A stretch of 64,000 bases of DNA, from the NCBI GenBank assembly GCA_028622995.1, contig JAJQJQ010000078.1, positions 124,001-188,000 of the forward strand, written 5' to 3'. Shown in pieces: positions 1-10,284 of this stretch; within the stretch, counting starts at the first letter, position 1, and every line of letters starts with the position of its first letter. This stretch comes from Panagrolaimus kolymaensis. Taxonomy: Eukaryota; Nematoda; Chromadorea; Rhabditida; Panagrolaimidae. Below the pieces are notes generated by a model that was given only the letters and a program-made list of their open reading frames with translations, had not been told where the DNA came from and ran no database searches. Both the position numbers and the translations under genes were made by a program.

Positions 1-828
1 ACCAGAAAAAAATCTAATGTTTTAAATGAATGGAAAAGGAGACAAATATTTTTGTTGCAAAAATTTGTAGGTCACTTAGGTTTTATTTAACAAAAATTTG
101 CTTAAAGGAAAGTTTTTGACCTCAACCGAAAGTTTTGTTTTTCATAACAAAAAATATTTTAAATAGCACGGCGGTATAGCTTCAATGAAAAAGTGAAGTT
201 CAAATGGAAATGAAAAATTTGGTCGTTGGTGGTCGAATTGCCAAAAACCAAAGGAAAAGCTATTTTTTTAGTAAAAAATGTCTGTTTTTTTGCATATTTA
301 ATTATAATTCTCTACGGATATTCAGTTGAAAAATATTGAAACTCTCACAGAATATGTAATCGAATATTGCGGATAAGATCGTGAAGATAGATTTTCATAA
401 AAAAATCAATGAGCCGAAATCCTAGCGTAAGAGTTTTGAGCATTTTGGTCATTTTTACGTTAGAAAAAGTGATTTTTTTTGGAACTTTTTCAGAAACAAT
501 TATGGCTAAATTCATTAAGTTGCTTTAATTTTATTCTGTGACATTGAAAATCTATAATCTTATCTTGCCTACAAATTGGTGCAATCAGTTTTTCCGAAGA
601 CAATCTTTTTCCGAAAATCCTTACGTAAGAGTTTTTGGAATGCATGGAAACATAGCTTCTGCTTTGAAAAAAAGCAAGAAATTGTGATATTTTTTATTTA
701 TTTTTTAACCAAAATACATATTTAAAATAATAAAAACATTTTTTTCCATTTTTATGTGCACTTTTCTATAATATATGTATATAAAAAAATAAATCAATAA
801 CAATTTAATGTAAAAAATATTCAAAATT

Positions 829-1456
829 TCAATCGAAAAAGTAAAATGAAACATTTTTTTCAACACCAAATATTGAATTTTTAAATAGAAAATCTAGGAT
901 GCCATTCTTTTCTTTTGAGCTAATTCCTACTTTTTTGATAACATTAGTATCCCTGTTTACTTCAACAAAAATAGGAGCAACCTAAATATAATTTAATAAT
1001 CGATTAAATAATTATTTTAAAAAATTACCAATGCTGGGCTTTTATATAGGCAAGCAGAAAGAATCTTTTCAATACTCAACCGCGATTTTCCATTTTCTTG
1101 CATAACTACACAAAGGATAAAAGGATTGTTTAAGGTAAGTTTTTTTGCTTCTATTAATTCTAGCAAGGCATCGAGGTTATTGGGAATAACAAATTCATTA
1201 TCGTTGTCGATCTAAATGTTTCAACAATTATGAAAATATATGAATTATTAATAAATATACTTTTACTGATAAAGAAGAAAGAAAAGCTTACTTTAAAAAT
1301 ATTTTCTTGTATAAATTTCTTCCAATCTTTGCACTTTTTAATTTTAAATTGAAAAGTGTTATCTTCAAGGCTTAATTTTTCTTTCCAATAATTAAATGAA
1401 AGAGTAATCATTTTGTAATCACCATCTGATTTACTAATACTTTCGGTAGCATCCAT
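829..1456 (-). CDS. Cargo gene of the 2.8-kb transposon, 166 aa, unknown function
   Basis: The gene has three exons (1292-1456, 1029-1211, 829-981), all joined in phase 0. The first intron begins GTAAGC and ends TTTAG; the second begins GTAATT and ends TTTAG. The product begins MDATESISKSDGD and ends FYFFD before TGA. It is lysine-rich and probably soluble, with no signal peptide, membrane segment or metal-binding cysteine pattern. I do not recognise a family. It is not obviously a transposase, since no DDE pattern or zinc finger is visible. The same gene with the same translation lies in copy 2 at 48291-48918. An open frame preserved through two clean introns suggests a real expressed gene rather than chance. 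Confidence 0.65.
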
Positions 1457-1942
1457 TTTACTAAAAATATAATTATGTGCAAAAAATTATAAAAAAATGT
1501 TTAGCAATCAAAAATTCGCAATTTAATAAGTCGATTATGTTTGGAATATAAATATTAAAAAAAACTCAAAGTAAATCAGTTATATATAAATATCAGTAAA
1601 ATAAACAAAAAATATAAAAAGGAAAATGTTTCCCGCGCTTGTAAGTTCGCATCATATTTACAATCAAAGATGTAAACAATGAAGACAAAATACGATTTTT
1701 TTGGCGCGCGGTTTTTTTAATATTGATTGAATAAAATGTTTTTGGCTTGGTATTTGCTTTTTGAAAGAATGGCAACCCATGTGTCCCAAAAAAAAAAGAA
1801 AGTCAATTTGAAAAACAAAATAGCTCAAAAGTGTGTATCATTTGTACATCATTTTTGCTGTTATTTTGTAGAATATATCCTTAATACTTTTTATTACAAA
1901 ATTTTGCATTTTGCTTTGTTAGTTTGTATATTTTATTTTTAA

Positions 1943-2129
1943 ATGCAACCATCAAAAATTGTTAGCGGTGATGATTTTCTTCGAAATGCTGACCAACCAA
2001 GGAAACGAAGTTTGAGGGATCGAGAACAAAAAAATTACGATGGTAAAGAAATAATTATACTTATATCTGATAAAAAGATTGCCATTTTTAGAAACTAAGC
2101 AACTTTCAATTATTTTTCTGAACAGATAA
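1943..2129 (+). CDS. Possible short two-exon gene inside the 2.8-kb transposon
   Basis: An ATG at 1943 opens a basic peptide (MQPSKIVSGDDFL...) that runs to a GTAAAG donor at 2043. An acceptor at 2090-2091 gives a ~45-residue product ending at 2129. An acceptor at 2124-2125 instead gives a slightly longer product with two cysteines. A different frame stays open from about 2126 to 2305, so the exon structure is uncertain. No family is recognised. It diverges from the minus-strand cargo gene, and the region between them (about 1457-1942) could be a shared promoter. Confidence 0.3.
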
Positions 2130-2305
2130 TCGAGCATATGCATTCTGTAATAAAACAATGGCTAAGAAGAATTGCCACTCATGATGAGAAAAAATTATGT
2201 TTGTTGGTAATGAGCTGGAGCTGGGAAAGGAATATATGCTTCGATGAAAAAGAAAGTTTACCAAATGAAGAAGTCAGAGGCTTAGCTGATTCACAATTTC
2301 TTTGA

Positions 2306-3311
2306 ATTCAAAGATAAAGTTTTATCATAATTTCTGTTTTTGAATTTTTTTATAATTCCCATGATTAAAAAGATATAAATTAACATATTACAGCCGAATT
2401 TTGTTATTTTTATATAAAATATTTTATGAAACTTTTGTATTTTGGTTAAAAAATAAATAAAAAATATCACAATTTCTTGCTTTTTTTCAAAGCAGAAGCT
2501 ATGTTTCCATGCATTCCAAAAACTCTTACGTAAGGATTTTCGGAAAAAGATTGTCTTCGGAAAAACTGATTGCACCAATTTGTAGGCAAGATAAGATTAT
2601 AGATTTTCAATGTCACAGAATAAAATTAAAGCAACTTAATGAATTTAGCCATAATTGTTTCTGAAAAAGTTCCAAAAAAAATCACTTTTTCTAACGTAAA
2701 AATGACCAAAATGCTCAAAACTCTTACGCTAGGATTTCGGCTCATTGATTTTTTTATGAAAATCTATCTTCACGATCTTATCCGCAATATTCGATTACAT
2801 ATTCTGTGAGAGTTTCAATATTTTTCAACTGAATATCCGTAGAGAATTATAATTAAATATGCAAAAAAACAGACATTTTTTACTAAAAAAATAGCTTTTC
2901 CTTTGGTTTTTGGCAATTCGACCACCAACGACCAAATTTTTCATTTCCATTTGAACTTCACTTTTATACCGCCGTGATAGGCTAGCAACTTTCTTTTTTA
3001 TAAAAACAATGAGAACGAGAAGTACAACTTTTTTAAGTGGCATTCAAAAAAAAAAGAAGCACCAACAAATAATTTTGGTTTTGACATTTCCTTAAAAAGC
3101 AGACGATTTTTTGAAGAAGAAAAAAATGATTCTTTTATTAAACTTTTTGCTATGACAATATGCCAAAAAGAATGCTAAGAATAAAGGTTTTTTTCAACAA
3201 AAGAACTTTATTTTTCTTTCAATTAGTGATTCATTTTATTTTTATTTTACAATTAAAAACCCATTTTTTCACAGTCATTTTTAAACTATATTTTTTTAAC
3301 AACATAAAATT
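2306..3311. other. Transposon right TIR and gene-free spacer
   Basis: Up to 2976 this is the right inverted repeat of transposon copy 1. From 2981 to 3311 it is AT-rich spacer, probably the 3' flank of the GT14 gene. Nothing else is seen. Confidence 0.6.
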
Positions 3312-5879
3312 TTAAAAATAAAAATTAATTTCATTGATTGATTTTCCTTTCGAAAGTTGAACTTGGGGCAGCCATGAATAATAAGAAGCATCAAAAGCTT
3401 TTTGATTTTTTAAATTTAATGCTCGAAGTCGAATATTTTCATATAAAGCAAAAAATGCTGCTGGATGATCTTTGAGATAAAATTTATGTGCCACGAGTTC
3501 GGGTCTTTTCAAAAGTTCGGGAAGGTCGCCAATTCCAAATACGCACGAATCATTCACATATGTTCCTGTGCAATTTTGTTTTCCGCCATTCCAAACTTGA
3601 TAACGAGAAATATAATAATCATATAATGGAAATCGTTGAAATTGATTGTTGTTGTTGGGATTGATTTCAGGAAAGAAGATAGTATGATTTTCATTTCCAT
3701 CTAAAATCTTTTCAAGAAAATCTTTTGCATTAAATTCACCAGGCATTTTAAAGTCTAGAATTAAATAAAATTATTAATTTTTAAAAAAATGTATCTAATT
3801 TTAGAATTTTTTTAAACCTGGCATTCGGTAACAAATTTGATTCAATTTTTTGGTAAAGAATTTTTTTAAAATAAATTTGTCCCACCAAGAGATTTAAAAG
3901 GTTCAGATATTTAAAATTTGGTAAACTTTTTTGATGCGAAATGTAAAACGTGGAAAAAAAGATTCGAAATCAAAATTTTAATTCGCTTTTAAAGTTTTTA
4001 AATTAAAAGCGTTTCACAAAAAAAGTTTTTAGTCTTAAATTTTGCATTTTTTTAAAATAATTTTTACAAGCCCAATGATATCTTTAAAAATAAGGAAATC
4101 TCCCAAAATGTTTTTATTTGGATCACTTTGCAATGATTCTCTTCAAAAAAATTTTAATACTTTTAAACAAACAAAAAAATTGCGATGACTTTCGAAATTG
4201 TAATAATTTCAAAATAAATGAAAGTTTTTTTTGAACTTACGATCAGGATTTCCAGCAACTGTGGTCCAAATGGTTTCATCCGAAATATGTGTCTTTCCAT
4301 CATATAAATATTCAAGAAGCTTATATGTTAGAGGATTTTTTACTATAGCATTTGCGGATTCACGTGAAAATGTTGCAGAAAGGGATGATTTCCATAAAGG
4401 CAAAGGTTCTTTGGCGCCTTTCTAAAAAAATATTTTTTTATTAAAAAGTTTTGTTCCCTAAATTCTCAACAAATAAAAAAACTAACTATTTTTGAATATC
4501 GATGATCGGGCAAAACTTCAACTGAAGCATGAAAAGTTCCATTGAGAGTTTTAAGAATTTTAACCATTTCCAAATTAGTTTTAAGGGGCAAATCAAATCC
4601 ACTCAAATATTGATAATATTTCCATGGATGATTGCTATCAGCTAATTTTTGAAGGCATGAAATAACTGATACAGTTATTTGGCGGCCACCATATTCAATT
4701 TCTCGAGTTCGCTAAAAAAAAGACAAACGTTGAAAAAAAAAATTACTGTTGATACCCAAAAAATTTTAATTAACTAAAAAAAGCTTTCTGAGAAAGAATT
4801 TAAAAAAAAAATTGTACATAGAAAGAATTTTTTCAAAAAAAAAAATAAAGGTTTTCAACGCAAAAACTTTTGACTTCTAAAAAAAAATTTTAAATAAACT
4901 CAATCAAATGAAAATAATTTTTTACAGGGATTCTTATCTCGAAAAAAGAAAATATTCTCCCCAAGTCAAACACTTTTGGTTTTAGCGACCCTGCATGAAA
5001 TTCTATATGATAAAATCCTTTTGAAAATACACCATTATTTTCCTCAAAATTAAGATATATGTTTAAATACTTACATAAACATGAACATTTGGAAAGCATT
5101 TGGAAACTTGTTGCATTCTTAGTTTAAATTTTTCGGATGCTTTGTCATCAATTGCAATGCAATAAGCATTTTGGGGATGATAAAATGCGGATAAAATATG
5201 CAATAATTGTTCCAAATCTTTATAAACCAACATTCCATAAGCTAAAGCATATTCAGCTTCTTCAAGGGTCAAAGGTTTAGCAAAAAATGAAAATCGTTTT
5301 TTTAAAACTTTACAAATGGTGGAATTATTTTCCCATTCATTCCAATTTTCATAATCCACTCTTTGAAATTCCCATTTTTCTGCAGTTTTTAAAGCGCTTT
5401 CATATTTTGGATTTTCGGGTTCAAAAAGAATTTCGGTGTTCACAAATTTTCGAAAGTTTTTTAAATTATCCACAACTTTTGGAATTTCATATTCATATAG
5501 CGAAAGTTCGGCCGGAGAATATGGAATTATACTTTTTGGTTTTTGTTGATCAAAAGTGTAACTAAATAAATGAATGGTAAAAAAGTTAATTTTTATTTAG
5601 GGTTTTTTGTATTTAAGTTAAAAATTTTTTTACTAACTTTATATCACTTTTCAACCAAGTGTTTGAAACTTCTTTCAAACTTTTTCCATCATCTTCAAGC
5701 TTTAGCGAACCTGGAATCTAAAAAAAATAAAATGAAATATTAATTTGTTTTTTTTGTAGCTTTATTTAGTCAAAGCAAATTTTAATTTTAGTTTTAAAAA
5801 AACTTACAACCGAAAATATAGCTGCAACAAAAAAGCTTGGCCATGTTGGGATTTTGTATTGTGTAACAAATAATTTCAT
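3312..5879 (-). CDS. Core-2/I-branching beta-1,6-N-acetylglucosaminyltransferase-like (GT14)
   Basis: Expected to be a Golgi type II enzyme adding beta-1,6-linked GlcNAc branches to glycans. Exon 1 (5808-5879) encodes 24 residues from MKLFVTQYK, with a short hydrophobic stretch that may act as a signal anchor. Later exons carry family landmarks: the stretch with PQNAYCIAIDDKAS (about 5160), WKYYQYLSGFDLPLKTNLEM (about 4590-4640), SDETIWTTVAGNPD (about 4250) and then MPGEFNAKDF (about 3740). The last exon contains CVFGIGDLPELLKRPELVAHKF, with the family's typical spacing, and ends at 3312. Introns are short and follow the usual donor and acceptor. Length (about 440 aa) suits C. elegans GLY-family proteins. 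Family assignment is firm; substrate is not. Confidence 0.82.
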
Positions 5880-6724
5880 CCCGATAACAGACGAAAAAAA
5901 GCCAATGAAATAAAATTAAAAAAAGGGGGTTTAAAATGAATCAACAAAATTTATAGTAAAGAATTGTGATTGGAAATTGCCGCTTTTATATGATTTTTTT
6001 TAAAGCTTTCTTCTTCCGGGATGATCGATAAAATAAAGAAATAATATTGGGCATCACGAGACAGACGTGTGAAAGATTGGTTTCATAGTCCGTCGAATAT
6101 TCTGCAAAAAAAATGACGAGAAGATGAGTAAAAAAATGAAAAATATTAGTGCATAATTATGATTCAACAAACAAAAAAATCACTCTTCCATCTTTCAAAA
6201 AAAAGGACTGTCGACAGTTTCGGCAGCGACGACAAAAAAAACAGTGATGCATAAAAGAATAAAATGTATTTAAAAAAATAAAATAAAATAGCGAAAAAAA
6301 AGATGGATGAAAATGAAAAATTTTATTATGTAATTCAAGGTACAAAGGTTAAAACATATTTACTTCATTCAGTTCTGGAAATAGTCGGCTTTTAAAATGC
6401 TACTTTCAGAAGAAATATTTTTTTTCGGGTTTTGTGAAATCCTCAAATTATCCAATAAAAAAGAAAAATAAGTACAAAAATAAATAAACAAAAAAATAAT
6501 TTCTTTAAAAAACACAACAATTTGCGGGTTTCAATTCTTCTTATTTGTTTATTTTGTAGTTTTTTTGATGCGTTAGAAATTAAATATTTTGTGTTTATTG
6601 GTTTCATGAAAAATTTCAAAAGTACTAACTAAATCAAAAACAAAATTAATTCATGCGAAAAAATTTTTTTTAAAGAGAATGAAAAAGTTTAAAAAAACAA
6701 CGAGTTTAAAAGAATTTTTCGCCT
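5880..6724. other. Intergenic spacer
   Basis: This AT-rich spacer lies upstream of the GT14 gene and downstream of the next minus-strand gene. It includes a slightly GC-richer patch near 6200-6250, but no gene, repeat or RNA was seen. Confidence 0.5.
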
Positions 6725-8468
6725 TCAAGTATAAAAACTTGGTGCTTTTGATTTTAATAAATTAATTTGGCATTCATTAAATATAATATTATCATAAACA
6801 CTTCCAAATGGAATTTCCCAATATAATGAAGGAAAGATTGTCATTGCTGAAGAAAAACTTAAATCTAAAAATTTTACTAATTGATCCGATAAAATTTGGA
6901 GGCATTGAGCATCCGTGGTTCCCGAAACAATTTGTTGGACGAGAGAATTATAAACATTTTTAGCTTGGCCTTTATTTGTGGTAGAAATATTTGCAGCCAT
7001 ATAATTTCCAACCATTTCCAATATTCGAAAACATGTTAATTGGCCCGAGGGATAATAAGCTTGAGCGATGCGTAAAAATTGATTAAAAGTTATTCCATTC
7101 GGGAGTTTCAAATTTAAAAGATAGGTTCGATACTCTTCAGGGAAATCATAAATAATATTTACCATTCGAGAGATCATTGAAAAAGACATGGAACATGGAA
7201 TATTTTGAAGGTACAAAGAATTATGGACTCGGGCATTATCGATTGTTAAATCCAAAAGGATATCATAAATTTTACAATCGGTCGTGGATCCAGCAGAAGT
7301 GGAATAATCCCAAAATGTATCAATATTATATTCATCCGTGATATAAAGAAAATTACATAATGGACCCCAAAATGAAATATTCTAAAATATAAAAACTTAC
7401 ATAAAAAAATTAAAAAGATAAAAAACTGTCAATTGGATTATAAAATTTTGGAAATGAATTTACATAAAAATTTTAAGGGGTTTTGGTTTTTTGAATTTTT
7501 CCAAGTCGAATTACCAGAAAATCAAGGTTGTCGTAGAACTTATAAAAAAATTCTATCAAATTCAAACCCAGTTTTTTTCGATTTGATTGATTCTAGGTTT
7601 AAACCAAAAAATTTAATCAAATCTGTATTTTTAATTTATTAAATTTCATTCAACCCTGAAAAAAATTCGCGAGAAAATACTATTTGCTTTTTTGAATTAA
7701 ATAAAGGCATTTTTACAATTTTTAGACAAATATTTTCTTTTTGATTTGTAAACCAAAAAATTATGTTAAATTAAGAAAATTCTGTTAGTTAGAAATGTTC
7801 GAGAAATTTTAAATCTTTGAAATCAGCACAACAAAGGTTTTCAATAATTCGAAGATTTTAGAATTTTCGATCGAAGCTTGGTCGTAGGTTTATTCAAGAT
7901 TTTTCAGTTTATAACTTTTTGGACATAGAAAAAGGATTTTTTAAAACTATAAAAATCATAAAAAAAATTTAAACAAATCCTGCTAATTTTAAAGCATTTT
8001 CCAATGCCTGTCATCAATGACAAAAAAAAACTTAAAGAAAACTATTACTTTGAACAAAATATTGCTAAAAATGGTTGGTTTCTCAATGGAAAATTGATTT
8101 AAAGCTGTTGAAATTTTAATTAATTTTGTTTGAGCTGGCGTAATTGAAGAATTTTGAATTATTCCATTTTCCACTGAATTTATCCAATCATTTAATTTAG
8201 TTTTATCATCGGATGAACTTAGAGTATTTGAAATTGCATAAAGCCCATCAGAAAAATACGAATATGTGGTTCCAGGATTTAGCAAATTTGTTATATTTGC
8301 TTTTTGAATATTATAACGATCAGTAAAAGCTGACGTGGCTGAAAACAAAAAAAGAATTTTTTTAACAATAATTTTGATACCAAAAATAAATAAATAAATT
8401 TCTTTCTTACTTCCAAAATCCAAAAAATTTAATAATAAATAAAAAAGACTAAAAAATAATGGTAGCAT
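6725..8468 (-). CDS. Secreted protein of unknown family
   Basis: The start at 8468 gives a strongly hydrophobic leader (MLPLFFSLFYLLLNFL), a likely signal peptide, interrupted by an intron beginning GTAAGAAAG. Exon 2 (about 8052-8340) and the last exon (6725 to about 7383) encode a roughly 330-residue ectodomain. It contains N-glycosylation sequons (NIT, NSS, NIS) and several cysteines, for example TTDCKIYD, NIPCSMSF and TDAQCLQIL. The intron between exon 2 and the last exon is about 670 bp, long for this window, and could hide a further exon. No catalytic motif or known domain is recognised. The protein is probably secreted or luminal. Confidence 0.6.
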
Positions 8469-9350
8469 TTTTTTCTTATTTTTCACTAACAAAAATTTTC
8501 GAGAAAAGATGTTGTTGCATATAAAATAAAAAAATACTTTTCTATCATTTTTTTAGTTTTTATTCCAAAAACTTTTTTTTGAATAAATAATTTAAAAATA
8601 TTTATTTGTACATAAGTTTGTAACCAAGGATGGATGTGTCGTTGTCAAACGTAAAATCATAGCAACCATTAAACCTTTCGTTTTTTTGACGAGCTTTTTT
8701 TAACACAAAAAAAGAAGCAAAAATTGCAACATTCTGGATTTAATAAAAAAATGGCTACAAAAAATATATAAAAAAAACACACACCTTATAAATAATCAAT
8801 AACAACTTGAGTTGCTATCATTTTTACAATATTATAAAAATTCAAAAATATGAGAAATCATAAAAAAAATGTTTTTTGAATCACCAAACCTCGAATGGAC
8901 GTCAAAAAATTGGAGGATCAAAAAATGTCTTACATTCAAAGTTTGCAAAATGGTAAAAAATAGTCGTTATTTTTTGTTATCGGTTAAAAAGAGATTCAAT
9001 AAATATATTTTAAAGTCTATTAAAGAAATTTGAATACCGCTTCTTTTTTTTATTGAAAAACTTTAAAATTTAGTAGTGATAATAAACATATCAAACAAAG
9101 CTCAAATAGAATTATTATTTGTAGTAGAAAGAACAAGGTTCATCATTACGCTTCACGAAGAAGAAGAAAATAAGAAAGAAAGAAAAAAGTTTCAGCTTCA
9201 AAAAAATGGTTACAACTTTTTTTTAACGAACGAAGAACCAAGCTTTCATTCATGAAGTTTGAAATCGCGCGAAAAAAAAAGTTAGCTTCCGACGCTTTCA
9301 AAAACAAAAAAGCGTTTGAAATATTTTTTTTTGTTTGAACTTTTTTCATT
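8469..9350. other. Intergenic spacer before the MULE/envelope element
   Basis: This is AT-rich DNA with poly-T and poly-A runs. No gene or clear repeat was found. It ends in a T tract (9353-9360) that forms part of the element's target duplication. Confidence 0.5.
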
Positions 9351-9369
9351 CCTTTTTTTTGATTCTGCC

Positions 9370-9497
9370 AGAAAAGGGCCGAATCGAGAAAAGGGCCGAA
9401 TCTAAAAAGGCCAAATGGAGAAGAGGGCCGACTAACGAAGGCCGCAAGGAGAAAAGGGACGAAAAATTAGGGACAAATGGAGAAGAAGGCCGAATCT
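9370..9497 (+). repeat. Left GC-rich inverted repeat arm of the MULE/envelope element
   Basis: The arm contains several short units resembling GAGAAAAGGGCCGAATC in direct array, far richer in G and C than the surrounding DNA. Its inner half matches the reverse complement of 17467-17540 base for base over most positions. Such subterminal arrays are commonly transposase-binding sites in MULEs; that role is inference. Confidence 0.88.
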
Positions 9498-10284
9498 TTT
9501 TTTCTTTACCAACATAATTTTAATATTCTTTCTCTATCATTTTTTAAGTGTTTTATTTTTAAACTAATCTTTTTGGGTTAAGGGAAAATATAAAAAATTA
9601 TAAATGCTTTCATGGTATCCATGTCAAGACTGGTGCAAAAGTATTGATAATGTAATATCACACATTCGAAAGTTCAAACTAATAAAATTTATTAAATTGC
9701 CCATATAATTTTGAAGAAATATGAAAATACATTCAACGAAAAAGATATTTTAGATAAAAGAAAAATACATAAAGGGATAATGAAATACAATGAAACAATA
9801 AAAAAAATAAAGGGCATAAAATTGTATCGGAGTCAATACAATCATTTGTAGCAATGTATTTCAGTTTGCACCGATCGATATAAACAAAAAATCCCATTAA
9901 CTTTTAACTTTTTTTAGAAAACTACGAAAATTTTTAAAGTTTGCTAATTTTTATGTTGCTAAAACTGTCAAAAAAATTTTTTTTGTAGCATCGTTTAAAC
10001 TGGTGCGAACTGACTACAAATGATTGCCTTGATATTTTATATAGCGTTGTATTGGGCTATCACTTGCGGGGTTTCTTTTTGGTAGCTGCTGCAGATGTAC
10101 CTGGCGAAAATCGGGTGTATGGACTAAATGATAATTATAATGCTTGTTATTATGTGTTTCTAATTTCTTACCCTTTAGTTGCTTTAGTTTTTTGAAGGCG
10201 AAGTGAAGTACGAGTTGTCGGAAGCTGAAACGATCGTGAAGGAGCCATTGAATGAGGACGGCTGATGTTATTATTCTGTTGAAT
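9498..10284. other. Element interior: AT-rich spacer with a small palindromic repeat
   Basis: The spacer has no gene. It contains an imperfect inverted repeat: 9832-9872 (gtcaatacaatcatttgtag...) is complementary to 10002-10033 (ggtgcgaactg...actacaaatgattgccttgat). This may be the remnant of a small nested MITE or a terminator-like structure near the transposase 3' end. Confidence 0.45.

Larger units (their letters stand above)
167..2976. mobile_element. DNA transposon with long TIRs, copy 1 (no transposase seen)
   Basis: A 2,810-bp unit starts CACGGCGGTATA and ends TATACCGCCGTG. The terminal inverted repeats run about 540 bp (167 to ~715 against ~2438 to 2976); the left arm has an extra ~11 bp near the tip. 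Both sides are flanked by ATAG (163-166 and 2977-2980), a 4-bp target duplication. A second copy of the same length lies at 47629-50438, flanked by TTTC. The interior holds a three-exon minus-strand gene and a possible short plus-strand gene, but no recognisable transposase, so it is probably moved in trans. A CAC terminus with a 4-bp duplication would fit a Chapaev/CMC-like group; that is inference. Confidence 0.92.

Noticed and set aside
1727..1942. Plus-strand frame upstream of the small transposon gene
   Set aside because: It lacks ATG context, is biased by T-rich sequence and ends just before the better ATG at 1943.
7433..7642. Plus-strand frame within a large intron of the secreted-protein gene
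   Set aside because: It starts at TTG, has no splice or conservation support, and probably reflects AT-rich intron sequence.
9335..9517. Plus-strand open frame rich in Lys/Arg/Glu
   Set aside because: It is simply the translation of the GC-rich repeat arm. There is no start context, splice structure or conserved protein pattern.
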